A DNA stretch of 22,028 bases from Dehalococcoidia bacterium (GTDB taxonomy: Bacteria > Chloroflexota > Dehalococcoidia > Dehalococcoidales > RBG-16-60-22), in the NCBI GenBank assembly GCA_030615655.1, contig JAUWYU010000009.1, forward strand, positions 1-22,028, given 5' to 3'. Shown here piece after piece: positions 13,501-21,274 of the stretch. The translations under genes and the position numbers were made by a program. Position 1 is the first letter of the stretch; the number at the start of each line of letters is the position of its first letter. The notes beneath the pieces are model-generated. The model saw nothing but the letters and a program-made list of their open reading frames with translations, did not search any database and was not told the origin of the DNA.

Positions 13501-14601
13501 TCTGCCGTTGTCGATGAGGGAGTCGACGGCTTCTTGGAGCATTCGTTTCTCATTTCGGATGATAATCTCGGGAGCGCCTATATCTATCAGGTGGCGCAGT
13601 CGGTTATTGCGGTTGATAACTCTCCGGTACAGGTCGTTAAGGTCGCTGGTGGCGAATCGGCCGCCGTCTAACTGAACCATAGGCCGCAGGTCAGGTGGCA
13701 GAACCGGCAGTACGGTTAAAATCATCCACTCTGGCCTGTTACCGCTATTGCGAAAGGCCTCAACTACCCGCAGTTGCTTGCTCGCTTTCTTACGCCGTTG
13801 TCCCGAGGAGGATTGAGTTTCTTGAAGCAGGTTATTACGTATCTCATCAAGGTTAATACCCTTTATGATTTGAAGAATAGCTTCGGCTCCCATACCAGCT
13901 TCGAAGACAGGCCCGAATTTCTGTTTGAGATCGTGATATTGACTCTCGGTAAGTAACTCTTTGACATGGAGTTTCTTGAGTCGTTCCATGTCAACGGCAA
14001 GCTCTTCATCAAGCTTCGTTTTTTCGTCAACGAACTGGCTCCGAAGATGGTTTATCTCCTCTACAGTGGCCTGTTCCTGCTCCATCTGGGCAATTTTCGC
14101 CTCTAAAGCATTCTGGCGCTCTTCTACGTCTTGGGCAATACCTATCTCCAGTTGCCTGATGGCTTCTTCACGGGCTTCTTCATTAGCGGAGGTAATAATA
14201 TACTGGGAGAAGTAGAGAACATGCTCTAGACTGCGCGGTGACAGGTCAAGCAGTAGGCCCAGTCGACTGGGTATTCCCTTGGCGAACCATATATGGCTCA
14301 CCGGGCAGGCCAGTTCAATATGGCCCATGCGTTCGCGTCGTACCTTGGCGCGGGCTACCTCAACGCCGCATTTATCGCAGATGACTCCCTTGTAGCGTAT
14401 TCTCTTGTACTTGCCGCAGTAACATTCGAAGTCCTTGGTCGGACCGAAGATTCTCTCGCAGAACAGGCCGTCCCGTTCTGGTTTAAGCGTGCGATAGTTT
14501 ATAGTCTCCGGCTTGGTTACTTCACCGTAAGACCAGCTTCTAATCTGTTCTGGTGAAGCCAGAGAGATACGAACAGCATCAAAATCATTAATTTCAAACA
14601 T
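10537..14601 (-). CDS. rpoC: DNA-directed RNA polymerase subunit beta'
   Basis: The 1354-aa beta' subunit carries the catalytic Mg site, NADFDGD at 514-520 (D516, D518, D520). Zinc site 1 is CYCGKYKR...CDKC (C60, C62, C75, C78); zinc site 2 is C842, C915, C922, C925. The coiled-coil insert lies at about 137-260, the clamp helices and rudder follow, the bridge helix (EYFISTHGARKGLADTAL) is at about 798-833, and the trigger loop (GEPGTQLTLRTFHTGG) at about 951-966. The ATG overlaps the rpoB stop by 8 bp (ATGTTTGA), giving translational coupling. The last 84 residues form an acidic tail with GEEGEEAL and GEEGKEGEEI blocks, ending GDEEPT. No large lineage insert is evident in the catalytic core. 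Confidence 0.98.
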   Translation of the reverse strand: MFEINDFDAVRISLASPEQIRSWSYGEVTKPETINYRTLKPERDGLFCERIFGPTKDFECYCGKYKRIRYKGVICDKCGVEVARAKVRRERMGHIELACPVSHIWFAKGIPSRLGLLLDLSPRSLEHVLYFSQYIITSANEEAREEAIRQLEIGIAQDVEERQNALEAKIAQMEQEQATVEEINHLRSQFVDEKTKLDEELAVDMERLKKLHVKELLTESQYHDLKQKFGPVFEAGMGAEAILQIIKGINLDEIRNNLLQETQSSSGQRRKKASKQLRVVEAFRNSGNRPEWMILTVLPVLPPDLRPMVQLDGGRFATSDLNDLYRRVINRNNRLRHLIDIGAPEIIIRNEKRMLQEAVDSLIDNGRRGRAISISGNHKLKSLSDMLRGKQGRFRQNLLGKRVDYSGRSVIVCGPELKLHQCGLPRRMALELFKPFVMRHLVAQGLAPNIKSARRLVERAKSEVYDILEEVVKERPVLLNRAPTLHRLSIQAFEPVLIDGSAIQIHPLVCSAFNADFDGDQMAVHIPLSRAAVKEARDMMLSHHNILLPSSGEPTVTPTLDMVLGCYYLTTIRHLAKNEGKVFGSFEEAKLACEFGIINLREEIEVRDKERGERVKTSVGRILFNEVLPKELGFFNKVIDKSTLKQIVTDCCRLLPDNETGRVLDSIKQLGFHYASKSGITIAMNDIKVPQSKTQLLEEAEERIATIENQYHRGLITEDERYNGIIGVWMETTDHITNTISDNLDRYGGIYMMATSGAKGNISQIRQMAGMRGLMTDPAGKIIEFPIKSSLREGHSVLEYFISTHGARKGLADTALRTSDSGYLTRRLIDVAQDVITSQDDCGTTNGIWISEPKERGLLPPLSERIIGRLAAIDIVHPKTGETIVGQNEEINEQKANEIIAAGLTTVHIRSPLTCQSRRGTCQHCYGRDLARGHLIDSDVAVGIIAAESIGEPGTQLTLRTFHTGGVVGLDITSGLPRIEELFEARTPKGQAIISEIDGAAEVIQNEEGRRIKIHSTEVYHDEYPLPTGWQAMVKNGQWVDIGTILATQAPHKATKKKVTPTQETQPIIARFAGEATVKKKQLVISYAEKEEREYIIPSTASIWVQTGDQVKASQQLTDGSINPHDILRILGKEAVQQYLVDEVQKVYRSQGVTINDKHIEVIVHQMLTRVRIDSAGDTDLVPDELLDRFIYEDTNAKVLAEGGEPATAHTVLLGITRASLSTDSWLAAASFQETTRILTEAAVNGKVDKLVGLKENVIIGKLIPAHYLTEEEMPELIAGEEGEEALHLIVGEEGKEGEEILSLLASLGEPAEVDSASGREEGEEASSPEDTEEAGAETPDVDTVGETGDEEPT

Positions 14602-17600
14602 CCTCTTCTGCCTCTCCCCAGAGTGGTTCTTCGCTATCTTTAAGCTTTGTCTCCAGTTTATAGGCTTCCTCCATAGTTTCTTCGGCGGAGGCTATCTCGG
14701 TCTCTTCTTCGTTAATCACCTCAAGGGCAAGACCCAAGCTCTGTAGTTCCTTTACAAGAACCTTGAATGATTCTGGTACGCCTGGTTGGAGGATGTCATC
14801 GCCTTTAATTATGGACTCATAGCCTTTGGCCCGGCCGGTCACGTCATCTGATTTAATAGTCAGCATTTCCTGAAGATTGTGGGCGGCGCCATAGGCTTCC
14901 AGTGCCCAAACTTCCATTTCACCAAAGCGCTGGCCACCGAACTGGGCTTTACCACCCAGCGGTTGTTGGGTAATCAGAGAGTATGGTCCAGTAGAACGGG
15001 CATGAACTTTATCTTCAACCAGATGGATCAGCTTCATCATGTAGATATTGCCTACGGTAACTGGCTGGTCGAAGGGTTCACCAGTACGCCCGTCGTAGAG
15101 GATAACCTTGCCATAGGTGGGTGGTGAGAATCTTCCTTCGGCGTTGACTTGTTCAACCACCTGTTCCAGTTCCTCTGGGCTGAGATCCCGACTGGATATA
15201 TTCAGGTCTTCGAGCCAGAGGCGTAAGCCGACTTCTCTTGCTTTTCCTGAAATGGCTTCATTGAAAACACCTTCCCCATCATAGCCTTGGCTATTGACCC
15301 ATGCTTTGGCTATATCCAGTTGTGTAAGTGCTTTGCCCTTCCCCTGATTAGGGTCAACGGCTCCTGATTTTTGTGCAATCCAGGCTCTAGTTAAGGAATC
15401 CTCAATTGTGGTGTCATCAGCACCATCAAAGACCGGAGTAAGTGCTCGAAAGCCCAGAATCTGGGCAGCCCAGCCCAGATGGGTTTCCAGAACTTGGCCG
15501 ATATTCATTCTTGAGGGGACGCCGATGGGGTCGAGGATGATATCTACTGGGGTGCCATCAGGCAGGAAAGGCATGTCTTCTTTGGGGGCGATGAGGGAGA
15601 TAACTCCCTTATTGCCATGTCTTCCGGCTAGCTTGTCGCCTACCGAGACCCGACGTTTTTGGGCAATCCAGACCTGTACCCATTGGTTAACCCCGGCGGG
15701 TAAGTCGTCACCGCCATTTTTACCATCTTTACGTGTGTAAATTTTAACGTTAATTACCTTGCCCCACTCACCATGAGGGACTCTCAGGGAGGTATCCTTA
15801 ACTTCTCTTGCCTTCTCGCCGAAGATGGCTCGTAATAGCTTCTCCTCGGCGGATAGTTCCGTCTCACCTTTCGGGGTAATCTTACCTACCAGTGTATCGT
15901 CCGGTCTTACTTCAGCACCAATCCGGATAATACCATCTTCGTCAAGCTCACGCAGACTTTCCTCGCCGACATTAGGTATATCTCGGGTGATTTCCTCAGG
16001 GCCTAACTTGGTATCACGTGATTCTACCTCATGTTTGTTAATGTGGATGGAGGTGAACATATCTTCCTCAACCAGGCGGCTGCTGAGGATAATAGCATCC
16101 TCAAAGTTGTAGCCTTCCCAGCTCATAAAGGCGACCGTTACATTCTGCCCCAGTGCCAATTCGCCGTTCTCCGTGGCAGAGCTGTCAGCCAGAACTTGGC
16201 CGGCTTCAACACGGTCGCCTTTATTTACTAAGGGACGCTGGTTAATGCAGGTTCCTTGATTAGTGCGCACAAACTTCATCAGTTCATATTCGTCCTTACC
16301 GTCATCTTCCCGTGTAATAACAATACGGTATTTAGTGTTCTCTTTATCATGGGTATCGCCGGCAAGCTCGGTTACGACTCCGGCATTTTGGGCAAAGACC
16401 ACCTGTCGGCTATGCTTGGCAGCCTCCGTTTCCATGCCGGTGGCTACCAAGGGTGCCTCGGGGCGGAGCAGGGGTACCGCTTGACGCTGCATATTGGCAC
16501 CCATCAGGGCGCGATTGGCATCGTTGTGTTCCAGGAAGGGTGTCAAGGCGGTGGCGACACTGACTACCTGTTTGGGTGACACATCCATTAGTTCCATTTT
16601 ATCGGGTGTTTCCAGAAGGTAGCCATCACCCAGCCTAGCTTCAATCCTTTTTTCTATAAACTGGTTATTTTCGTCGAGAGGGGCGTTAGCCTGCGCGATG
16701 ACATATTTATCTTCCTCATCGGCTGGGAGATAGATAATTTCGTCGGAAACGAAGGGCACGACTTTTACGGTTCGAGACTTTAGCTTGGCTAACTTGGTAG
16801 CAAGTTGTGGGGTAATGACCTTGTTAGCTTTGACAAGCGTATTACCTTTATTATCAAGAACTGCCTCAGTAACTATCCTGCCCAGGAGCTGGTTATTGGT
16901 ATTGCTTATTTCGCTGATGACTTTGCGGTACGGGGTTTCGATAAAACCGTACTCATTAATAATACTGTATGTAGCTAGAGAACCGATGAGTCCAATGTTA
17001 GGTCCCTCCGGTGTTTCGATAGGGCAGATACGGCCATAGTGGGAGAAGTGGACATCCCGTACTTCGAAGCCAGCCCGCTCACGTGACAGCCCTCCTGGGC
17101 CCATGGCTGACAGGCGGCGTTTATGGGTTAATTCTGCCAGCGGGTTGGTTTGGTCCATGAATTGTGATAGCTGTGAGCCGCCGAAGAATTCCCTGACGGC
17201 GGCTACAATAGGGCGAATGTTAACCAGAGCACTGGGGGTGACTGCCTCAGTGCCGATAATGCTCATACGCTCTCTGACTACCTGTTCCAGGCGTAGAAAG
17301 CCAATACGGAATTGGGTTTGAATTAGTTCACCGACAGTACGTACGCGCCGGTTACCGAGATGGTCAATATCGTCACCAGAGTCCTCGCCGGTGTTAATCA
17401 TGATGATGTGCCTGACGATCTCAACAATATCTTCCTTGGTTAAGGTTCGTTCCTTCAGACTGATGTCAAGTTCCAGTCGTTTGTTCAGCTTGTAGCGTCC
17501 GACACTACCCAAATCATAACGTGCTGAATCGAAGAACAGGCTTTTTATTAGCTTCTTGGCATTTTCAAGGGAGGGAAGCTCTCCGGGGTGCAGTTTTTTG

Positions 17601-18346
17601 TATATATCAAGCAAAGCTTCTTTTTCATCTTTGATTTGCGGTTCGCGCTCCATGGTAGTCCTGATGAAATGGTGGTCTGAGAGGCTGTCTTCTTTGTCAA
17701 ACAGGTTGAGCAGTTCATCATCGCTGCTATAGCCGATGGCGCGCAGGAGTGTTGTAATGGGAATCTTCCGTTTGCCATCTATTTTGGCTGATATTATATT
17801 CCGGTTGCTGGTCTCAAACTCCAGCCAGGCTCCGCGGGTAGGAATTAATTTTGCCTGGCACAATTCGTGGCCGGTGGCTGGGTCTTCTTCACTGGTAAAG
17901 TAGACACCCGGGGAACGGAGAAGCTGGCTGACAACTACCCGTTCGGCTCCACTGGTAATGAAGGTGCCTTTAGCTGTCATCAGGGGGATATCACCGAAGA
18001 ACAGGTCTTGCTCCTTGATTTCCCCAGTTTCTTTAACCAGTAGTCGTACCTTGACATAAAGAGGGGCTGAGTAGGTCAGGTCTCTTTCGTGGCATTCCTG
18101 CTCAGAGTGACCCGTACGCGGTTCACGGTACTCGTAAGCTACGAAGCTGAGCTCCAGTCTGTTGCCGGTCAGGTCTTTAATAGGAGAAATCTCTGTAAGT
18201 AGTTGCTTCAGCCCTTCTTCTTGGAACCTCTGGAAGGAATCCAGCTGAACCTTAATCAGGTTGGGTACATCCAGGACATGGGGTAGCTTGGCGTATGATT
18301 TTCTTGAAACTAAAGGTGTCGACTTAGGTGTAGGTGTAAAAACCAT
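14594..18346 (-). CDS. rpoB: DNA-directed RNA polymerase subunit beta
   Basis: The 1250-aa beta subunit forms the active-site roof and the rifamycin pocket. The N-terminal lobe (LPHVLDVPNLIKVQLDSF), the fork and rifampicin region (SQLSQFMDQTNPLAELTHKR from 391), the GPGGLSRERAGFEVRDVH stretch, ICPIETPEGPNIGLI and GDKLAGRHGNKGVIS are all intact. Rifampicin-contact residues equal to E. coli D516, H526 and S531 are unchanged (D398, H408, S413); the S522 equivalent is Ala404. AAGGAG 5 nt before the ATG at 18346 supports the start. The gene is not preceded by rplL here; instead a roughly 150-nt leader and a promoter (18504-18533) lie upstream. It heads the rpoB-rpoC-ruvB run. Confidence 0.98.
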   Translation of the reverse strand: MVFTPTPKSTPLVSRKSYAKLPHVLDVPNLIKVQLDSFQRFQEEGLKQLLTEISPIKDLTGNRLELSFVAYEYREPRTGHSEQECHERDLTYSAPLYVKVRLLVKETGEIKEQDLFFGDIPLMTAKGTFITSGAERVVVSQLLRSPGVYFTSEEDPATGHELCQAKLIPTRGAWLEFETSNRNIISAKIDGKRKIPITTLLRAIGYSSDDELLNLFDKEDSLSDHHFIRTTMEREPQIKDEKEALLDIYKKLHPGELPSLENAKKLIKSLFFDSARYDLGSVGRYKLNKRLELDISLKERTLTKEDIVEIVRHIIMINTGEDSGDDIDHLGNRRVRTVGELIQTQFRIGFLRLEQVVRERMSIIGTEAVTPSALVNIRPIVAAVREFFGGSQLSQFMDQTNPLAELTHKRRLSAMGPGGLSRERAGFEVRDVHFSHYGRICPIETPEGPNIGLIGSLATYSIINEYGFIETPYRKVISEISNTNNQLLGRIVTEAVLDNKGNTLVKANKVITPQLATKLAKLKSRTVKVVPFVSDEIIYLPADEEDKYVIAQANAPLDENNQFIEKRIEARLGDGYLLETPDKMELMDVSPKQVVSVATALTPFLEHNDANRALMGANMQRQAVPLLRPEAPLVATGMETEAAKHSRQVVFAQNAGVVTELAGDTHDKENTKYRIVITREDDGKDEYELMKFVRTNQGTCINQRPLVNKGDRVEAGQVLADSSATENGELALGQNVTVAFMSWEGYNFEDAIILSSRLVEEDMFTSIHINKHEVESRDTKLGPEEITRDIPNVGEESLRELDEDGIIRIGAEVRPDDTLVGKITPKGETELSAEEKLLRAIFGEKAREVKDTSLRVPHGEWGKVINVKIYTRKDGKNGGDDLPAGVNQWVQVWIAQKRRVSVGDKLAGRHGNKGVISLIAPKEDMPFLPDGTPVDIILDPIGVPSRMNIGQVLETHLGWAAQILGFRALTPVFDGADDTTIEDSLTRAWIAQKSGAVDPNQGKGKALTQLDIAKAWVNSQGYDGEGVFNEAISGKAREVGLRLWLEDLNISSRDLSPEELEQVVEQVNAEGRFSPPTYGKVILYDGRTGEPFDQPVTVGNIYMMKLIHLVEDKVHARSTGPYSLITQQPLGGKAQFGGQRFGEMEVWALEAYGAAHNLQEMLTIKSDDVTGRAKGYESIIKGDDILQPGVPESFKVLVKELQSLGLALEVINEEETEIASAEETMEEAYKLETKLKDSEEPLWGEAEEDV

Positions 18347-18503
18347 CTCTACTCCTTAGATAGATGCAACAAATTCTTGTGCTGTAATAGCGTTGCTGTT
18401 CAGAATGAAGACGCGCATGCATAGCATATGCAGTAATATAAACGGACATACGTATCTGGGAAGGTTAAAATAAAAAACACTTGGGGCATTATTACAAAGT
18501 TTA
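18347..18503 (-). other. rpoB 5' leader, non-coding
   Basis: About 150 nt between the predicted -10 and the rpoB ATG, with no gene. It contains a small hairpin TGCATA-GCA-TATGCA (18418-18432) and a T-rich tract near 18466-18478 (AAAATAAAAAAC on the plus strand). No ribosomal-protein L10-type leader could be recognised by eye. Confidence 0.4.
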
Positions 18504-18541
18504 ATGGTACCACTATTGCATGGGGTTTGTCAAGCCCCATG
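18504..18541 (-). promoter_or_regulatory. rpoB promoter with -35 inside a palindrome
   Basis: On the minus strand a perfect -35 TTGACA (18533-18528) is followed after 18 bp by TACCAT (18509-18504). The -35 sits in the centre of a perfect 7-bp inverted repeat, CATGGGG at 18541-18535 and CCCCATG at 18525-18519. Predicted transcripts would start near 18497 and have a leader of about 150 nt before rpoB. Confidence 0.6.
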
Positions 18542-18599
18542 ACCTAGAAATTTTTACAAAATGGAACGAATTCTTTTTTGCTTTAAAAAACGGGCAAGA

Positions 18600-18629
18600 T
18601 TAAAAATAACGGCATTATCCTGCTATAAT
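18600..18629 (+). promoter_or_regulatory. Promoter of the first NfeD-like gene
   Basis: TTAAAA (18600-18605), an 18-bp spacer and a perfect TATAAT (18624-18629), 15 bp before the ATG at 18644. The same TATAAT with similar flanks is repeated before the second NfeD-like gene (19357-19362), which supports it as part of the duplicated unit. Confidence 0.5.
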
Positions 18630-18643
18630 AGAAGCAGAGTAAG

Positions 18644-19060
18644 ATGGATAGGAAGATGACGACAGCCAGGCTGATACTGGCCATTATCAGCACCACACTG
18701 GAGGAAGTGGCTATATATGTGATATGGCGCTGGTTGCTCCCTGAGTTTGATATCAGGATGCCTTTTTCGGTGCTTATTGGCGCGATGGTAGCTTGGGCTG
18801 TCTTCAGTGTATCTCTTTTCGTGTTTACTACACGGACCCTGAAGAAACAGGTGCCGGTTGGCTTGCCATCCATGGTTGGCACTAGGGGTAAGGTAGCCAG
18901 TCCGCTGTCCCCAGAGGGGTTGGTGAGGATAAAGAGCGAGCTGTGGGTGGCAACATCAGCCGAAGGTAATATTGATAAAGGTAAAGATATTGAGGTGGTG
19001 GGAGAAGACGGGCTGAAGTTGGTTGTGCGTAAAGTTGGCGATGATAAGCCTATACATTGA
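18644..19060 (+). CDS. Short NfeD-like membrane protein, copy 1
   Basis: The 138-aa protein has two predicted transmembrane helices (about 7-32, including LEEVAIYVIWRWLL, and about 41-63, FSVLIGAMVAWAVFSVSLFVF). A cytoplasmic OB-fold of the NfeD C-terminal type follows: GLPSMVGTRGKVASPLSP, VRIKSELWVATS, IDKGKDIEVVGEDGLKLVVRK. NfeD proteins are membrane-quality-control partners of stomatin/flotillin-like proteins and clan S49 proteases; none is encoded here, so the partner is unknown. The start could be ATG 18644 or ATG 18656. The last 11 bp overlap the convergent orphan ychF fragment, the same overlap seen between copy 2 and full ychF. It is one half of a tandem duplication. Confidence 0.82.
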   Translation: MDRKMTTARLILAIISTTLEEVAIYVIWRWLLPEFDIRMPFSVLIGAMVAWAVFSVSLFVFTTRTLKKQVPVGLPSMVGTRGKVASPLSPEGLVRIKSELWVATSAEGNIDKGKDIEVVGEDGLKLVVRKVGDDKPIH

Positions 19061-19289
19061 ACAGGAAGGTAATGACATCACCATCCTGAATGACGTAGTC
19101 TTTGCCCTCAAGTCGTAGCCGTCCTTGTTGTCGAGCCTCAACGATACTACCGTACTTGACCAGGTCGTCAAAGCTGATGCCTTCGGCACGTATGAATCCC
19201 TTTTCCATATCCGAGTGAATTTTACCGGCGGCTTTCAGGGCTGTGGTGCCTTTCTTTATCGACCATGCCCTTACCTCGTCGTGGGCGAT
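19050..19289 (-). pseudogene. Orphan YchF C-terminal (TGS-domain) fragment
   Basis: The minus strand encodes an 79-residue match to the end of the intact YchF further right. IAHDEVRAWSIKKGTTALKA aligns with IAHNEVRAWSIKKGTTAVKA, and the stretch ends VIQDGDVITFLFN before a TAG. Upstream of IAHDEV the similarity stops, and the open frame back to a TAA near 19359-19361 has no ATG, GTG or TTG start. The GTPase domain is absent. There is no frameshift or stop in the matching part. It is best explained as the 3' end of ychF left behind by a tandem duplication that also copied the NfeD-like gene. Confidence 0.85.
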
Positions 19290-19356
19290 TTGGATGAAAA
19301 TCTTTAGAAATATTTTTGAACCTGCTCGGCAGCAGTGAAATACTGACGGTGTCTGT

Positions 19357-19362
19357 TATAAT
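19357..19362 (+). promoter_or_regulatory. -10 element of the second NfeD-like gene
   Basis: A perfect TATAAT, 14 bp before the ATG at 19376, in flanks that align with the promoter of copy 1 (ACGG, CTG, TATAATA, GAGT). No clear -35 is visible. Confidence 0.4.
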
Positions 19363-19375
19363 AAGGTCGAGTGAT

Positions 19376-19786
19376 ATGCGTAAGTTGACAAGAGCCAGGC
19401 TGGCTTTAGCTCTCATAAGCATAACCTGCCAGGAAGTGGCTATCTACGCGATATGGCGCTGGCTGCTTCCCGCGTTCGATATATATCTGCCCGTACCGGT
19501 ACTTATCGGCGTGATGGCGGCCCGGCTGGCTTTCAGTATATGGCTGTTTGCCTTTGCTAACTGGACTCTGGGAAAACAGGTGACGGTCGGCCTGCCGTCG
19601 ATGGTCGGCTCCAAGGGCAGGGTCACCGGCAAGCTGGCCCCGGAGGGTATGGTGAGAATCAAGAGTGAACTCTGGGGAGCAACCTCCTCGGAGGGTGATA
19701 TCGATACCGGTGAGGAGGTTGTGGTGGTGAGTGAGGACGGCCTGAAATTATCCGTGCGTAGAGCCGGCGATAAGGCTAAATGTTAA
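19376..19786 (+). CDS. Short NfeD-like membrane protein, copy 2
   Basis: A 136-aa paralogue of copy 1 with the same plan: helix one (CQEVAIYAIWRWLLPAFDI), helix two (VPVLIGVMAARLAFSIWLFAFA), then the NfeD OB-fold (GLPSMVGSKGRVTGKLAPEG, VRIKSELWGATSSEGDID). I start it at ATG 19376 (MRKLTRARL) and not at an upstream in-frame ATG at 19316, because copy 1 begins at the aligned position and the upstream extension covers the conserved TATAAT. Its stop overlaps the stop of convergent ychF by 11 bp. Retention of an intact frame in both copies suggests both are under selection. The function is unknown beyond the NfeD membrane-protein family. Confidence 0.82.
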   Translation: MRKLTRARLALALISITCQEVAIYAIWRWLLPAFDIYLPVPVLIGVMAARLAFSIWLFAFANWTLGKQVTVGLPSMVGSKGRVTGKLAPEGMVRIKSELWGATSSEGDIDTGEEVVVVSEDGLKLSVRRAGDKAKC

Positions 19787-20882
19787 AGAGGAAAGTAATA
19801 ACGTCGCCGTCCTGTATAACGTAGTCCTTGCCTTCCAGTCTCAAGAGTCCCTGTTTCTTAGCCTCGGCGATGCTTCCGCACTTTACAAGGTCATTAAAGC
19901 TTATGCCCTCGGCGCGGATAAATCCCTTTTCCATGTCGGTATGGATTTTCCCGGCGGCTTTAACCGCCGTAGTGCCTTTCTTTATCGACCATGCCCTGAC
20001 CTCGTTGTGGGCGATGGTAAAGAACGGAATCAGGTTGGAAAGCTCGTAGGAAGCCTTGATAACTCGTTCCAGCCCCGGCTCTTCAATGCCGAAATCGGCA
20101 CGGAACTCCTTCGCCTCGCTTTCTTCCATCTGTGCCAGTTCCATCTCCAGCTTGCCGCAGAGAGTGATAGTGCGGTATTTTTCGCCGGAGTATTGTGAAT
20201 TTAGTTCTGCTTCTAAAGAAGCTGCCTGGGGAAGTTGTTCTTCCCCGATATTGATGATAATAAGTAGTGGTTTGGCGGTAAGAAACTGGTAGTTGGTAAT
20301 GATTATGGCCGCGGCAGAGTCTGGGGTCAATTCCCGGATGGGTCTGTCATTTTCTAAATCGGCTTTTAACCGCATTAAGATATCTTTTTCCTGGAGGAGA
20401 CTCTGGCGCTCGGGTAGTCTGGCTCCTTTTAAGGAGTTTTCCAGTCTATCTAGCCTTCTCTCTATGATAGTCAGGTCAGAAAAGACGAGTTCTAGATTAA
20501 GGGTGGTGATGTCTCTCTTGATATCCAGGCTGCCTTCGGGATGGGTTATGCTTTCGTCGGCAAAAGCGCGAACGACACTAATGAGCGTGTCGACAGTGCT
20601 AAGCTGATTGAGCAGTTCGCCGCCTATGCCTTTATCCTGAGCCAGAGCCTTAACCGAGGCACCAACATCAATGTATCTGGCTTCAGCCGGTACCACCTTC
20701 TTGGGGTGAAGCATCTCGTTCAGAACTTTTAGGCGGGGCTCGGGGACCTTGGCGATACCAATATGTGGGGTGACACCTTCCTTGATGTGGGTTAGGATAT
20801 CAGCTTTGCCTCCAGTCAGGGTGTTAAAAACGGTTGTCTTGCCGCTCTGAGGCAAGCCTATGATGCCGATGTCAATACTCAT
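19776..20882 (-). CDS. ychF: YchF/OLA1-family ribosome-associated ATPase/GTPase
   Basis: A 368-aa Obg-related P-loop NTPase. YchF/OLA1 proteins bind ribosomes and usually prefer ATP. G1 is GLPQSGKTT (9-17); the common family form is GLPNVGKST. The switch/G3 area reads YIDVGASVKALAQDKGIGG, shorter than the common DIAGLVKGAS form, so the usual DxxG is altered. G4 is replaced by IINIGEEQ, close to the NxxE that gives ATP preference. A helical coiled-coil domain covers about 125-200. The C-terminal TGS domain runs from IAHNEVRAWS (about 290) to QDGDVITFLFN. It lies 36 bp after a small HEAT-like gene and is probably co-transcribed with it. Its last 240 bp are duplicated at 19050-19289. Confidence 0.92.
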   Translation of the reverse strand: MSIDIGIIGLPQSGKTTVFNTLTGGKADILTHIKEGVTPHIGIAKVPEPRLKVLNEMLHPKKVVPAEARYIDVGASVKALAQDKGIGGELLNQLSTVDTLISVVRAFADESITHPEGSLDIKRDITTLNLELVFSDLTIIERRLDRLENSLKGARLPERQSLLQEKDILMRLKADLENDRPIRELTPDSAAAIIITNYQFLTAKPLLIIINIGEEQLPQAASLEAELNSQYSGEKYRTITLCGKLEMELAQMEESEAKEFRADFGIEEPGLERVIKASYELSNLIPFFTIAHNEVRAWSIKKGTTAVKAAGKIHTDMEKGFIRAEGISFNDLVKCGSIAEAKKQGLLRLEGKDYVIQDGDVITFLFNI

Positions 20883-20918
20883 CAGTACAACCCATGACTT
20901 CCGGCCGTGAAGAAATTA

Positions 20919-21161
20919 TCAGCGGCTTTTCTTTACTATTTCTCGGGCTTTCTTGAGGGCAAGGTCTCTTTCGTCTACGTTTAGCTTGTCATTGGCGGCC
21001 AGGTTGAGCAGAACGAGCAGTGCTTCGTGAGAGGCCATCTGGCCGAGTAGATTAATGGCCTGGGTCCTCATTTTATGGTCAAGCTGCATGTCAGTGGCGA
21101 TGCTTGCCATCTTCTTTAATTCTTCAGTTACGCCACCTTCTTCAGGAATTTCTGACATCAT
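20919..21161 (-). CDS. Small HEAT-repeat-like hypothetical protein (80 aa)
   Basis: An all-helical 80-aa protein with one HEAT-like repeat pair (MRTQAINLLGQMASHEALLVLLNLA, summarised from the region 32-57), then a charged helix ending LKKAREIVKKSR. No signal peptide or catalytic motif. Two ATGs are adjacent at 21161 and 21158; GAGG lies 9 nt before the first. It has a strong promoter and sits 36 bp upstream of ychF on the same strand, so they likely form an operon. Function is unknown; a small adaptor or scaffold role is only a guess. Confidence 0.75.
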   Translation of the reverse strand: MMSEIPEEGGVTEELKKMASIATDMQLDHKMRTQAINLLGQMASHEALLVLLNLAANDKLNVDERDLALKKAREIVKKSR

Positions 21162-21220
21162 GGCTCACCTCTTGATTTTAGCGGTATGGTTGAATTGATA
21201 TATAATTTACTCTCTGTGCG

Positions 21221-21249
21221 ATTATTCCTTAATAGCGAGTTTTTGTCAA
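21221..21249 (-). promoter_or_regulatory. Promoter of the HEAT-like/ychF operon
   Basis: A perfect -35 TTGACA (21249-21244), a 17-bp spacer and AATAAT (21226-21221), five of six consensus bases, about 60 bp upstream of the ATG at 21161. Confidence 0.7.
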
Positions 21250-21274
21250 CTTTATTAACAAGTGATTGTTTATC

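Noticed and set aside
10541..18346. Many plus-strand frames inside rpoB and rpoC
   Set aside because: All are antisense shadows of well-conserved genes with no family features of their own.
18519..18541. Terminator for a plus-strand transcript
   Set aside because: The palindrome has no adjacent T-run and no plus-strand gene precedes it; the promoter reading fits better.
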